From: Sphingopyxis sp. UBA6723
GTDB taxonomy: Bacteria > Pseudomonadota > Alphaproteobacteria > Sphingomonadales > Sphingomonadaceae
DNA length: 64,000 nucleotides
Assembly (NCBI RefSeq): GCF_002454115.1
Contig: NZ_DKIH01000013.1
Coordinates: 319,717 to 383,716 of the forward strand
Reading direction: 5' to 3'
Below the pieces are notes generated by a model that was not told where the DNA came from, searched no databases, and worked only from the letters and a program-made list of their open reading frames with translations. The position numbers and the translations under genes were made by a program. Positions 51,600 to 59,822 of the stretch are shown piece by piece (position 1 is the first letter of the stretch; each line of letters starts with the position of its first letter).

Positions 51600-53747
51600 A
51601 TGGACTTTCGCGATGAAAAGATTGGTCGGCGGGGGCTGCTGGTAGCGGCAGGGTCCTTGGCGATATGGGACTCGTCTGCAAAGGCTGGCGCTGACAAAGG
51701 CGAGACGCCGCAGAGCTTACCAGCGCTGGCGCGATCGATCGATCGTCTCCGCTCGCCCACTGGTGGTGAGATGATTGGACTTGGCGACACGACTTTGGGC
51801 AGCGTTCTTGCCGCTGCCTGCTACCCAGAGACTTTCGGCGTGGTTGATGATCCGAACTATCTGGACGCCGGGACGCGCATCGATCAGAAGGCTGAGATAC
51901 AAGCGTGGCTTACATATGCCAAGACGAACCGGCTGACAGCGCGCTGCAACAGGCCTATCCGCGCCTATTCGTCGGCAACGCTCAATTACGATCCCTCCAA
52001 TGACATCGGCGGGCAGCGTATGCCCGACATCGACCTTGGCAACCTTAACCTGTCGATCAACGCCACACCCGGCTTTGTGCTTGGCAGCGCCGGGGCGTGG
52101 ATCGACGGCACCAGCATCCGCCCGCCGAACGTGCTGCGCTCCACCCTGTCATGGGTCGGCGCGCCTAACACGATGGTCGGCGGTGTCGTGTACATGAACA
52201 TCCGCTATTCGACGATCTATCTCAGTGACGCCCGCCGCTTTCCTGTGGGCCATCAATACTGGTCGGAAGGCCGGGGCTTCGAGCGCAACACCTTCATCGG
52301 TGGTGTCATGGTGGACAACCGCTATGGCGAGGTTCGCTGCTGCGTTGGGGCGGGGTCGTATATCAACGAAAATGTCTGGCTGGGCGGCTCCTGCTCGAAC
52401 GGCAGCGATAGCGTGGCCGAGACTGCGGCGGCAGTGATGGGCACCTATAGCTGTGTCGGCACTGGCGGCTCGCCGGGGTCGAACAACAATCGCGTCTATG
52501 GCCGTTCCTACGAGGGCTGCGACAGCACCACGCATCCGAACATAACCGAGTGCATCCCCGTCTGGTACGAGGGCTGCGGCGGATATGACCATTACCGCGA
52601 TTGCCGCGTTGAGGGTTGGCAGGGGCCGATCCTGCACGTTCGCGGCGAAGTCAACGGCGATGCCAACGCGATCTACGGCATTCATATTGATTTCGACGCC
52701 AGCGTTATCGGTGACATCGGGGCGGGCAATGGCAAGGCGATCTGCCGTCAGGTTGCGGGGGCCTATGGCAACCGGGTAACCGGGCCTGAACATAGCTGCG
52801 AACGCGAATGGCATTCTGGTCCGCTGCGTGATTTGCTCTATTCGGGTGGCGGGACGGATGCCGCGAGGACTGTCGCACCGTTCATCATGCGTGAGGGGAC
52901 GAGTGCGACCGATCTGCGCGAAACCACGCTCTCCAATCGCTATCAGACCAACATTTACGGCGTCCAGATCAACAACGGCATCATCGGGACTTACATCGAT
53001 ACCAGTCGGTGCAAGGATTTCGAGTTTATCGCCGACACGCTGCCGGGGAACGACGGGCGCTGGACCTTCGCCGGGTATGATGCCAATTTGATCCTGCTCA
53101 GCGCAACGCATACCGACGCCTACGCTATCGAGCGCAATATCAAGTTCGGTGGGGCGACTTTCACCGCGCTTTATGGCGGCTGCTATTCGACCAGCGGCGA
53201 CGGGGCGGGGCGGGTCCGCGTTACCGTCAGCGATGATTGCAAATGGCTGTTCTTCGGCGTCGGCTCAGGGACAGCGCCTGCGGTGCTGAATGGCTTTGGC
53301 TTCAAGGCATATCTCGCGTTTGAGGATGCTGCCGGGGTTACGGCGCTTTCCGGTCCATTGATCCGCGACACGCTGTTCGGCGGGCTTGAGGGCCAGCGCA
53401 CAGCAACCGCCAACCCTGCTACCGCTGGGACGCATGGTTTCTGGTCACCGGGGCAAATTGCTTGGGACAACACGCCGACATCAGGGCAGCCGATGGCATG
53501 GCTCAGCAATGCAGGGGTTGCGCTTGGGGTGCCGTTCGCAACGTCCACGGCCTTTGCGGTCAAGGGCCAGGTGGTCATCTCTGACACCGGTACAAAGGCC
53601 TATTACGTCAAGACGCCGGGGACGACATCGGGTTCGGGTACGGGGCCGAACGGCACAAGCACCACCACCGATTACACTGATGGCACTGTCGTGTTCCGAT
53701 ACATCGGGGCGAAGGCAGCATTTACCGCACTGGCGAACGTGCCGTGA
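51600..53747 (+). CDS. Tailspike-like beta-helix protein with Tat-like leader
   Basis: A 715-residue protein. Residues 1-30 include GRRGLLVAAGSLAIW, a twin-arginine-style leader. Then SLPALARSIDRLRSPTGGEMIGL and YPETFGVVDDPNYLDAGTRIDQKAEIQAWLTYAKTNRL resemble the head of phage tailspikes and pectate-lyase superfamily proteins. Residues about 130-470 are Gly/Asn/Cys-rich and turn-rich, consistent with a right-handed beta-helix. The C-terminus (GQIAWDNTPTSGQPMAWLSNAGV... and a Gly/Thr-rich stretch) looks like a phage fibre tip. It could bind or cleave a polysaccharide. It is the only intact gene in the element. Catalytic residues cannot be named. Confidence 0.65.
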   Translation: MDFRDEKIGRRGLLVAAGSLAIWDSSAKAGADKGETPQSLPALARSIDRLRSPTGGEMIGLGDTTLGSVLAAACYPETFGVVDDPNYLDAGTRIDQKAEIQAWLTYAKTNRLTARCNRPIRAYSSATLNYDPSNDIGGQRMPDIDLGNLNLSINATPGFVLGSAGAWIDGTSIRPPNVLRSTLSWVGAPNTMVGGVVYMNIRYSTIYLSDARRFPVGHQYWSEGRGFERNTFIGGVMVDNRYGEVRCCVGAGSYINENVWLGGSCSNGSDSVAETAAAVMGTYSCVGTGGSPGSNNNRVYGRSYEGCDSTTHPNITECIPVWYEGCGGYDHYRDCRVEGWQGPILHVRGEVNGDANAIYGIHIDFDASVIGDIGAGNGKAICRQVAGAYGNRVTGPEHSCEREWHSGPLRDLLYSGGGTDAARTVAPFIMREGTSATDLRETTLSNRYQTNIYGVQINNGIIGTYIDTSRCKDFEFIADTLPGNDGRWTFAGYDANLILLSATHTDAYAIERNIKFGGATFTALYGGCYSTSGDGAGRVRVTVSDDCKWLFFGVGSGTAPAVLNGFGFKAYLAFEDAAGVTALSGPLIRDTLFGGLEGQRTATANPATAGTHGFWSPGQIAWDNTPTSGQPMAWLSNAGVALGVPFATSTAFAVKGQVVISDTGTKAYYVKTPGTTSGSGTGPNGTSTTTDYTDGTVVFRYIGAKAAFTALANVP

Positions 53748-53779
53748 TGCGAGACGGTAGCAAAAGCCCCCGCCTTGCG

Positions 53780-54431
53780 CCCCTCGTCCGCCCACGGAGA
53801 CTGCCACGGCCCTGAGCTGAATATCGTTGTGAGCTGGTCCACTTCGAAGCGGTCCCGCTTGTCCTCTGGAGCGACCGGATCGTGGACCATAACGGCGTTG
53901 AGGCGATCCACTGCTCTTGCCGCGCCCATTTGAACACAGCGGCGATGGTGACGATGTATTTGCTGTTCACAGTCTTCGGCTGGATTGTGGGCAGGCCGAG
54001 CTTCTGCGCCTTCGCGACCGCTTGCGGGATAGTCAGATCCTCCAGCGCCTTCTGGCGCCCTAAGTTCACCGGAAGGCGCTCTAACAGCTTCCGCAGTTCC
54101 TTGGCGGCGTCTCGCGAGATGCCCCCGATATCGCGGTCGCCAAACACATCGCGCAGCAACCGCGCGACTGGCTCGCAGGCTCTTTTGGTCGCCACGCTCC
54201 ACCCTGCCACCTTGTCGGCCTCATATTCATCAATCGTCCGCGCCGCATCGATCCGGCTGTGATATTCTGCCGTGAGGACCGGCAGCCGTGCTTCGGCGGC
54301 GCGCTTGTCCTCCTCACGGGTGGATTTCACGAACTCTTCGCCGAGGATTCCCGCAACATCGGTTGGCCACCGCTTGCGAAATACCACTTGTTCGAACCCT
54401 TGCGCTTGCTCAATTCGCACATGGGAACCAT
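53780..54431 (-). pseudogene. Phage integrase remnant, frameshifted twice and C-terminally truncated
   Basis: The protein would begin at the ATG at 54431 (MVPMCELSKRKGSNKWYF). A missing base near 54378 then moves the frame to RKRWPTDVAGILGEEFVKSTREEDKRAAEARL, the N-terminal domain of tyrosine integrases. A second shift near 53898 separates VFKWARQEQWIAS from VMVHDPVAPEDKRDRFEVDQLTTIFSSGPW, a standard core-binding region. Similarity ends near 53780, before the catalytic R-H-R-Y residues, where the tailspike gene end lies. The gene is dead. It sits 75 bp from the tRNA-Thr target. Confidence 0.75.
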
Positions 54432-54506
54432 GCCTTCCGTGTAACAACTTTGTGGTACAGTGGAAGGTCAAAAAGGTCGGAAAACTAGGGTTTCCGGGGG
54501 TTGCAA

Positions 54507-54532
54507 TGGTGCTGCTGGGGAGGATTGAACTC
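54507..54532. repeat. Right att site within tRNA-Thr
   Basis: These are the last 26 bases of the tRNA gene (CCA end to T arm), repeated exactly at 51010-51035. Because the intact tRNA is on this side, integration left the gene functional. Confidence 0.88.
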
Positions 54533-54581
54533 CCGACCTCGTCATTACCAATGACGCGCTCTACCACTGAGCTACAGCAGC
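54507..54581 (-). tRNA. tRNA-Thr (anticodon GGT)
   Basis: On the minus strand the acceptor arms GCTGCTG and CAGCAGC pair over 7 bp, with D arm GCTCAGTGGTAGAGC, anticodon stem CGTCA/TGACG around TTGGTAA (anticodon GGT) and T arm GGGAGTTCAATCCTCCC. The discriminator is A and CCA is encoded. The 3' 26 bases serve as the att core of the neighbouring element. Confidence 0.96.
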
Positions 54582-54687
54582 AACCGAAACACCCGCAAAC
54601 GCGTGTTTGCTGGGCAGGCGCGGCCTATGGCGGGGCGCCCTGCGCCTGTCAAGGTGCGAGGCTTGACGATGGGGCAATTTCGCGGGC

Positions 54688-54828
54688 ATGGCCGTGGGCG
54701 TGAGCAAACCACCCTCCCCCGCCGACATTGAACGCGAACGCCGCCTGGCCGAGGCGCTGCGCGACAATCTGCGTAAGCGCAAGGCGCAAGCGCGCGACGC
54801 GAAGGCCGAAGCCCCGGCTAAAGACTGA
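54688..54828 (+). CDS. Small charged protein (46 residues)
   Basis: A short frame encoding MAVGVSKPPSPADIERERRLAEALRDNLRKRKAQARDAKAEAPAKD. The central RLAEALRDNLRKRKAQAR is a basic amphipathic helix of a kind I have seen in small conserved proteins of sphingomonads. A GTG at 54700 is another possible start. The end overlaps the convergent DUF1905 gene by 11 bp. Function unknown; the coding call rests on composition and the family impression. Confidence 0.6.
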   Translation: MAVGVSKPPSPADIERERRLAEALRDNLRKRKAQARDAKAEAPAKD

Positions 54829-55132
54829 CGGTCACCGTCACTTCGTCACCCTCGACCAATCCCTCGGCTTTGCGCACCGCGGCCTTGACCGGCAGTAACC
54901 AGCCGCCGCTTTCCTTGTGCGGAAACACCGATGTCTGCCAGCTTGTCTCGCCAATCGTCGCATCCACCCGCGCCGATCCGAACCCCTTGCGTCCGTTCAG
55001 CCACTGACCCGTGATCGCTGCTACGCGGATGCCATCAGCGGCGTCGCCAGCTATTGTGACGAAGAACCACGCAGCAGGGGCGGTCGCTGACTGCCAGCGC
55101 CAGAGCGGGGTCGTGACGGTGAAATTTTCCAA
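54818..55132 (-). CDS. DUF1905 domain-containing protein
   Basis: A 104-residue protein covering one DUF1905 domain: FTVTTPLWRWQSATAPAAWFFVTIAGDAADGIRVA, then GSARVDATIGETSWQTSVFPHKESGGWLLPVKAAVRKAEGLVEGDEVTVTVSL. The final GD-V-V-V strand is typical. The domain is a small beta-barrel often fused to an OmdA/YdeI domain; here it stands alone. Cytoplasmic, function unknown. Confidence 0.8.
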   Translation of the reverse strand: MENFTVTTPLWRWQSATAPAAWFFVTIAGDAADGIRVAAITGQWLNGRKGFGSARVDATIGETSWQTSVFPHKESGGWLLPVKAAVRKAEGLVEGDEVTVTVSL

Positions 55133-55254
55133 GCTGCTCCCTCTTTCTCATCACCCTCAACTTGTTTCAGCGTCCATGCCCCGTTCCTTATGCTGACGCT
55201 GCGACGCCGGAGGCCTCAGGTCACGGATGCGGAAACGAGTTCAGCATGACGATA

Positions 55255-56175
55255 TTATTTTGAACCTTCACCGACCGCGCGCACTGGCACCGGGATATTG
55301 CAGATGTCCGCCCCGCCCGCCGGCTTGATGAAAAACGGATCACGGCGGTTGGCGCGGGCGTCGGCGTAGCGCGCGAAGCTGTCGCTTTCGGTCGACAGAT
55401 ATTCGAAGCGCGGCTGGTTGGCTTCGGGTAATTCGGTAGCGATACGGACCGAGGCGATCGGAACGCGCTCGGCTTCGGTCTCATAGAAGCCCAGCGCACC
55501 AGTGCCGCGCGGCAAACTCGACAAATGTTCGATCCCGCTGATTACGCGGCCAACGAGCGCGATATTGCGGTCAAGGTGGCGCGGAGCGTGGCCGATGACG
55601 GTATATAGCTCCGCGCCCGTGCCGGTATCGGGCGACAGGTTGCGGCCCACGCCGACCATCCCGTAGCAGTGGACTGGCCACGCCGCATCGACATTCCACG
55701 CGACCGGCCATCCTGCCACAACGCCGTGATGAGGCGCATATGCGCCATTGGTAAACGGCAGCCAAGTTGTTCTGCCGCGCTGGCGCTGCGAGAGATACGC
55801 GTTCTCAGGCACCATCACCAACCCTTCCGGCATCGCCTTCTTCTCGGTCGCATCGCCCCATTGCACGACATAATTGTCCTGCACCCGGTTGATGCTCGTC
55901 CCATCCCACCAATGCGCGGCGGAGAGCTTGCGGATATTGCCGATCCACCCTTGGCTGAACGGCGCGGGCATCAGCTGAATCACGACGCGGCGCGCCTTAC
56001 CCCGGGCGTCGGGTGCGAGGTCCATCACGAGCAGGTCCGATGGGGCAATCGCGGTCCAGTCGCTCGCGGGCGCCGCGGCCGCGATCTCGCCCGGTGACGG
56101 GATGGGCGCAGGCTCCTGCGCGGTAACCGGAAAGGCGAGCGAAGCGACAGCAGCCGCGAGAAGCAGATGTTTCAT
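55255..56175 (-). CDS. Exported cyclophilin-type peptidyl-prolyl isomerase
   Basis: A 306-residue protein with a signal peptide (MKHLLLAAAVASLAFPVTAQE). The cyclophilin fold is recognisable by VVIQLMPAPFSQGWIGNIRKLSAAHWWDGTSINRVQDNYVVQWGD, then YGMVGVGRNLSPDTGTGAELYTVIGHAPRHLDRNIALVGRVISGIEHLSSLPRGTG. It probably assists protein folding in the periplasm. It is longer than minimal PpiA because of an N-terminal extension and a C-terminal tail. It is transcribed alone, leftward, with tRNA-Ser upstream in the opposite sense. Confidence 0.85.
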   Translation of the reverse strand: MKHLLLAAAVASLAFPVTAQEPAPIPSPGEIAAAAPASDWTAIAPSDLLVMDLAPDARGKARRVVIQLMPAPFSQGWIGNIRKLSAAHWWDGTSINRVQDNYVVQWGDATEKKAMPEGLVMVPENAYLSQRQRGRTTWLPFTNGAYAPHHGVVAGWPVAWNVDAAWPVHCYGMVGVGRNLSPDTGTGAELYTVIGHAPRHLDRNIALVGRVISGIEHLSSLPRGTGALGFYETEAERVPIASVRIATELPEANQPRFEYLSTESDSFARYADARANRRDPFFIKPAGGADICNIPVPVRAVGEGSK

Positions 56176-56248
56176 CCCGCCTGTGTGCCATGCTCAACCG
56201 ACTTGCGAAAGCCCTGCCCAGCGACTAGGGCGCGCGTTCCAAGCATGC

Positions 56249-56339
56249 GGAGCGGTGGCCGAGTGGTCGAAGGCGCTCGCCTGGAAAGTGAGTATGGGTC
56301 AAAAGCCCATCGAGGGTTCGAATCCCTCCCGCTCCGCCA
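56249..56339 (+). tRNA. tRNA-Ser (anticodon GGA)
   Basis: GGAGCGG pairs with CCGCTCC; the anticodon loop CTGGAAA gives GGA within stem CTCGC/GTGAG (one mismatch pair permitted at the base). A long variable arm (TATGGGTCAAAAGCCCATC) marks a class II serine tRNA. The T arm is GAGGGTTCGAATCCCTC, discriminator G, and CCA is encoded at 56337-56339. Confidence 0.96.
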
Positions 56340-56398
56340 TTGACCCCACTCAAAACCATGCGCCCGCAGGCTGTCCGGAATTGTCCAGGATCGCCGCG

Positions 56399-57379
56399 CT
56401 ATCGCCGCATCGATGCCAGTCGCTGATCGACGATCGCGTCGGCCTCGGCAATGATGCGCTCGATCAGTTGCTGACAGGTCGGGATGTCGTGGATCAGCCC
56501 CTGTACCATCCCGGCCCAAAACACGCCTTTGGACAAATCGCCGGTTTGCAGCAATTCGCGCCCCGCTTGGCCATTCACCAGTTCGGCGACATCGGCAAAG
56601 GTCGCGTCGGGCTGCGCGAGGCGGCGCACAACCTCTTCGCTCACCGCGCTCTTGCCAACACGCGCCGTGTTCTTGAGGCTGCGGAAGATGAGGAAGCTGC
56701 CGCGCTCGTCATTGTCGATATAGGCCTGCTTCACATTGTCGTGGATCGGCGCTTCAACCGTCGCGCAGAAGCGTGTGCCCATGTTGATCCCCTCGGCTCC
56801 CAGCGCCAGCGCGGCAACCAGCCCGCGTCCATCGCCGAAGCCACCCGACGCGAGCATCGGGATCTTCACTTTGTCGGCGGCGGCGGGAATCAGGATCAGG
56901 CCAGGAATATCATCCTCGCCCGGATGCCCCGCGCATTCGAAACCATCGATCGAAATGATGTCACAGCCCGCGCGCTCCGCCGACAAAGCGTGGCGCACCG
57001 CGGTGCATTTATGCAGGATCGCGATACCATGCGGCTTGAGCATCTCCCAGATTTCGCGCACTGCGGGCGTTCCCGCGGTCTCGACAATCTTGACCCCACC
57101 GTCGATGATCGCCTGCGCATAGGCCTTGTAATCGGGGGCGTTGATCGTCGGGAAAACGGTCATGTTCACGCCGAACGGCTTGTCGGTCATTGCGCGGCAG
57201 CGTTCGATCTCGGCGCTGAGCGCCGCGGGGGTTGGTTGGGTCAGCGCCGTGATGATGCCAAGCCCGCCCGCGTTAGAAACTGCGCTTGCCAGTTCGGCAT
57301 AGCCGACGCTCTGCATCCCACCCTGCACAATCGGATGTTCGATCCCCAGCATGTCGGTAATGCGTGTCTTGAAAGCCAT
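56399..57379 (-). CDS. Nitronate monooxygenase family flavoprotein
   Basis: A 326-residue FMN-dependent TIM-barrel of the nitronate monooxygenase (2-nitropropane dioxygenase) family. IEHPIVQGGMQSVGYAELASAVSNAGGLGII is the FMN-binding start; FECAGHPGED and the phosphate loop LASGGFGDGRGLVAALALGAEGINMGTRF are conserved. Relatives oxidise propionate 3-nitronate or act on fatty-acid-related substrates. It is divergent from the acyl-CoA dehydrogenase genes and shares with them a region containing a perfect dyad, so it may be coregulated with acyl-CoA catabolism. Confidence 0.88.
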   Translation of the reverse strand: MAFKTRITDMLGIEHPIVQGGMQSVGYAELASAVSNAGGLGIITALTQPTPAALSAEIERCRAMTDKPFGVNMTVFPTINAPDYKAYAQAIIDGGVKIVETAGTPAVREIWEMLKPHGIAILHKCTAVRHALSAERAGCDIISIDGFECAGHPGEDDIPGLILIPAAADKVKIPMLASGGFGDGRGLVAALALGAEGINMGTRFCATVEAPIHDNVKQAYIDNDERGSFLIFRSLKNTARVGKSAVSEEVVRRLAQPDATFADVAELVNGQAGRELLQTGDLSKGVFWAGMVQGLIHDIPTCQQLIERIIAEADAIVDQRLASMRR

Positions 57380-57445
57380 CGTTCGTCCCTCCCCATGATC
57401 GGTCGCAGCAATTTGACGCTACGTCGTCGCCGTGCCGGAATTGAC

Positions 57446-57461
57446 TTGACGTTTACGTCAA
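57446..57461. promoter_or_regulatory. Perfect dyad TTGACGT-TT-ACGTCAA (candidate operator)
   Basis: Two 7-base arms in exact inverted repeat lie between the divergent nitronate monooxygenase and acyl-CoA dehydrogenase genes, about 50 bases upstream of the latter. The ACGT-NN-ACGT core resembles operators of MerR-type LiuR regulators of branched-chain and fatty acid catabolism. The symmetry is seen; the regulator is inferred. Confidence 0.65.
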
Positions 57462-57512
57462 CGTCCGGTTCATTGGCAAGACAAGATATATGGGAGCGGG
57501 ACAAATGCGGCC

Positions 57513-58607
57513 ATGACGATCCTCTATGACGAAGGCCAACAGGCGATTGCGACCGAATCGCGGCGGGTGCTTGAAGCCCGAATCAGCAAGGACGCCTTGC
57601 TGCCGCTGCTCGAATCGGTTGGTGATTATCATCACCCCTTCTGGGACACGGCGAAGGAGCAGGGTTGGACCGCGCTAGCGATGCCGGAAGCACATGACGG
57701 CTTGGGGCTCGGCCTGATCGAGCTCGGGTTGATCGCGCATCAGGCGGGCCGCTCGCTCAGCGGTGCGCCGTTTCTGACGTCGGGCTTTGGTACTGCCAAG
57801 GCGATCGAGCTTTACGGGTCGGATGCGCAAAAGGCGCGCTGGCTGCCTGCGCTGGCGTCGGGTGACAGCATCGGCGCGATTGCTTTCGCCGCAGGGCCCG
57901 ACGCGCTACCGGCGCGGCCCGACGTGACGTTTACCGACGATCGCCTCGACGGCACCGCCCGCGGCGTCTCCGGCGGACTGGCGGCCGATGTCGCGATCGT
58001 GCTGTCCAATGGTCCGGGCGTGCCGGTGCTGGCGCTGGTCGATCTGACCGGCGTCGAGCGCATTGCCGTGCCAAGCTTCGACAACAGCCGCTGCGTCGCC
58101 GATCTGAAATTTGCCGATGCTCCCGCCGAAACGATCGCAGTCGGAACTGCGGCCCGCGATGCCGCACTACATATCTTGGCGCTGCAGGCCGTCGTCACCG
58201 CGCACGAGCAGACCGGCGGCGCCGAGGTGCTGATGGAAATCGCACGCGACTACGCATTGACCCGCCGCGCCTTTGGTCAGCCGATTGGCGCCTTTCAGTC
58301 GGTGAAGCACCGGATTGCCGAGCTTTACGGGCTGGTCGAACTGGCGCGGGCCAATTGCATCCACGCTGCCTCGCGCGAAGGCGCCGCCGACTTCATCACA
58401 GCCGCTGCCGCCGCCCGCCTGTCGGCGACCGAGGCTTATGACACCGCTGCGCGCGATTCGGTGCAAATCCATGGCGGCATCGGGGTGACATGGGATCTGG
58501 GGCTCCACCTCCATATGCGGCGCGCGCGCAGCCTTGCGATCGAGCAGGGCAGCAGCCTGTTCTGGGAAGATGTCCTCGTCGACCGACTGGCAGGAGAAGC
58601 GGCATGA
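57513..58607 (+). CDS. Acyl-CoA dehydrogenase (first of a pair)
   Basis: A 364-residue FAD-dependent acyl-CoA dehydrogenase. It shows an N-terminal helical domain (DEGQQAIATESRRVLEARIS), LGLIELGLIAHQAGRSLSGAPFLTSG, ARDYALTRRAFGQPIGAFQSVKHRIAELYGLVE in the C-terminal helices, and the end QIHGGIGVTWDLGLHLHMRRARSL, where the position often held by Glu (WE) is Asp. It is shorter than the usual 380-400 residues. It is coupled to a second ACAD gene by an ATGA overlap, which suggests a two-subunit enzyme. Substrate unknown. Confidence 0.88.
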   Translation: MTILYDEGQQAIATESRRVLEARISKDALLPLLESVGDYHHPFWDTAKEQGWTALAMPEAHDGLGLGLIELGLIAHQAGRSLSGAPFLTSGFGTAKAIELYGSDAQKARWLPALASGDSIGAIAFAAGPDALPARPDVTFTDDRLDGTARGVSGGLAADVAIVLSNGPGVPVLALVDLTGVERIAVPSFDNSRCVADLKFADAPAETIAVGTAARDAALHILALQAVVTAHEQTGGAEVLMEIARDYALTRRAFGQPIGAFQSVKHRIAELYGLVELARANCIHAASREGAADFITAAAAARLSATEAYDTAARDSVQIHGGIGVTWDLGLHLHMRRARSLAIEQGSSLFWEDVLVDRLAGEAA

Positions 58608-59809
58608 CCGATCTGGAAACCTATCGCGCCAAGGCGGTGGCGTGGCTCAAATCGATGGCGCCGACCTATGGCCGTGAGGCGCGCAAGGGGCTCGCCGAGG
58701 CCGACGACCTTGCGCTTGGGCGCCGCTATCAAAAGGCGAAGTTCGACGCGGGCTTTGCCGGCATCAACTGGCCGACCGAATATGGCGGCCAAGGGCTAGG
58801 GCATCTCGAAAAGGTCACTTTCGAGGCCGAAGAAATGAAGCACGGCTTCCCCAATTTCTATTTCGGCATCTCGCTCGGTATGCCGGTGCCGGTGCTGATG
58901 CAGTTCGGCAGCGACAAGGAATTCGTCAAGGAACGCGTGCTCAAGGCGCTGCAGGGCGAGGAAATCTGGTGCCAGCTGTTCTCCGAACCCTCGGGCGGTT
59001 CCGACCTTGCAGGTCTGCGTACCAAGGCCGAACCCGACGGCAACGGGTGGAAGATCAACGGGCAAAAGGTGTGGACCAGCTGGGCGCACTATAGCGATTA
59101 TGGCGTCATCGTCGTGCGCACCGACCCGACCGTTCCCAAGCACAAAGGCCTGACCTACTTTTGGGTCGACATGAAAGCGCCGGGGGTCACCGTCCGCCCG
59201 ATCAAGCTTGCGGGCGGCGACAGCCACGTCAACGAAGTCTTCTTTGACGATGTGAAGATCAGCGACGATCACCGCATGTCGCCCGTCGGCGGCGGCTTTG
59301 CGGTCGCCATCACGACACTGATGATCGAACGCTATGTCGCAACCGACAGCGCCGGCTTCGGCCCGCACCTCGACCTGTTCGTCGATCTGGCAAAACACAT
59401 CTCGCTCAATGGCAAGCCCGCGATCGAAGACGGGCGGATCCGGCAGCAGATCGCGCGCAACTATGCAATGCGGTCGGGTCTCGATTCGATCAACGTTCGC
59501 GCGCGGCTGATGATGCAAGCGGGGATGATCCCCGGCGCCGAAGGGTCTCTGAACAAGCTCGTCGCGGTTCGCTCTCGTCAGAAATTGTCTGAGCTTGCGA
59601 TCGACCTGCAAGGCACCGGCGGCTTCGTATTCGACGAACATGCCTCGCCAAAGGAAGATTGGGCGTCGAGCTGGATCAACGCACCGACGGGCCGCATCGC
59701 GGGCGGCTCGGACGAAACTTTGCTCAACACGATCGCCGAAAAGGTGCTGGGCCTGCCGCAGGACCATCGTCCCGACAAGGGCATCCCGTTCAACCAAATT
59801 CCGGCGTGA
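58604..59809 (+). CDS. Acyl-CoA dehydrogenase (second of a pair)
   Basis: A 401-residue acyl-CoA dehydrogenase. KAKFDAGFAGINWPTEYGGQGLG, the FAD/substrate region WCQLFSEPSGGSDLAGLRTKAEPDGNGWKINGQKVWTSWAHYSDYGVIVVRTDP and the C-terminal INAPTGRIAGGSDETLLNTIAEKVLGLPQ are typical of large-subunit FadE proteins. I chose the ATG at 58604, overlapping the previous stop by 4 bp. With its partner it may form a heteromeric dehydrogenase acting on bulky or branched acyl-CoA. The SDR gene follows 13 bp later. Confidence 0.9.
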   Translation: MTDLETYRAKAVAWLKSMAPTYGREARKGLAEADDLALGRRYQKAKFDAGFAGINWPTEYGGQGLGHLEKVTFEAEEMKHGFPNFYFGISLGMPVPVLMQFGSDKEFVKERVLKALQGEEIWCQLFSEPSGGSDLAGLRTKAEPDGNGWKINGQKVWTSWAHYSDYGVIVVRTDPTVPKHKGLTYFWVDMKAPGVTVRPIKLAGGDSHVNEVFFDDVKISDDHRMSPVGGGFAVAITTLMIERYVATDSAGFGPHLDLFVDLAKHISLNGKPAIEDGRIRQQIARNYAMRSGLDSINVRARLMMQAGMIPGAEGSLNKLVAVRSRQKLSELAIDLQGTGGFVFDEHASPKEDWASSWINAPTGRIAGGSDETLLNTIAEKVLGLPQDHRPDKGIPFNQIPA

Positions 59810-59822
59810 GGAGGCGCAACGC

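Larger units (their letters stand above)
51010..54532. mobile_element. Relic integrated element at tRNA-Thr(GGT), about 3.5 kb
   Basis: Perfect 26-bp direct repeats bound this segment; the right one is within the intact tRNA-Thr gene. Inside are a DUF3800 fragment (51098-51325), a tailspike-like gene (51600-53747) and an integrase remnant next to the tRNA (53780-54431), the usual position for a tRNA-targeting integrase. The integrase is broken twice and truncated, so the element cannot excise by itself. It is best seen as a decayed prophage or satellite that kept one cargo gene. Confidence 0.8.
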
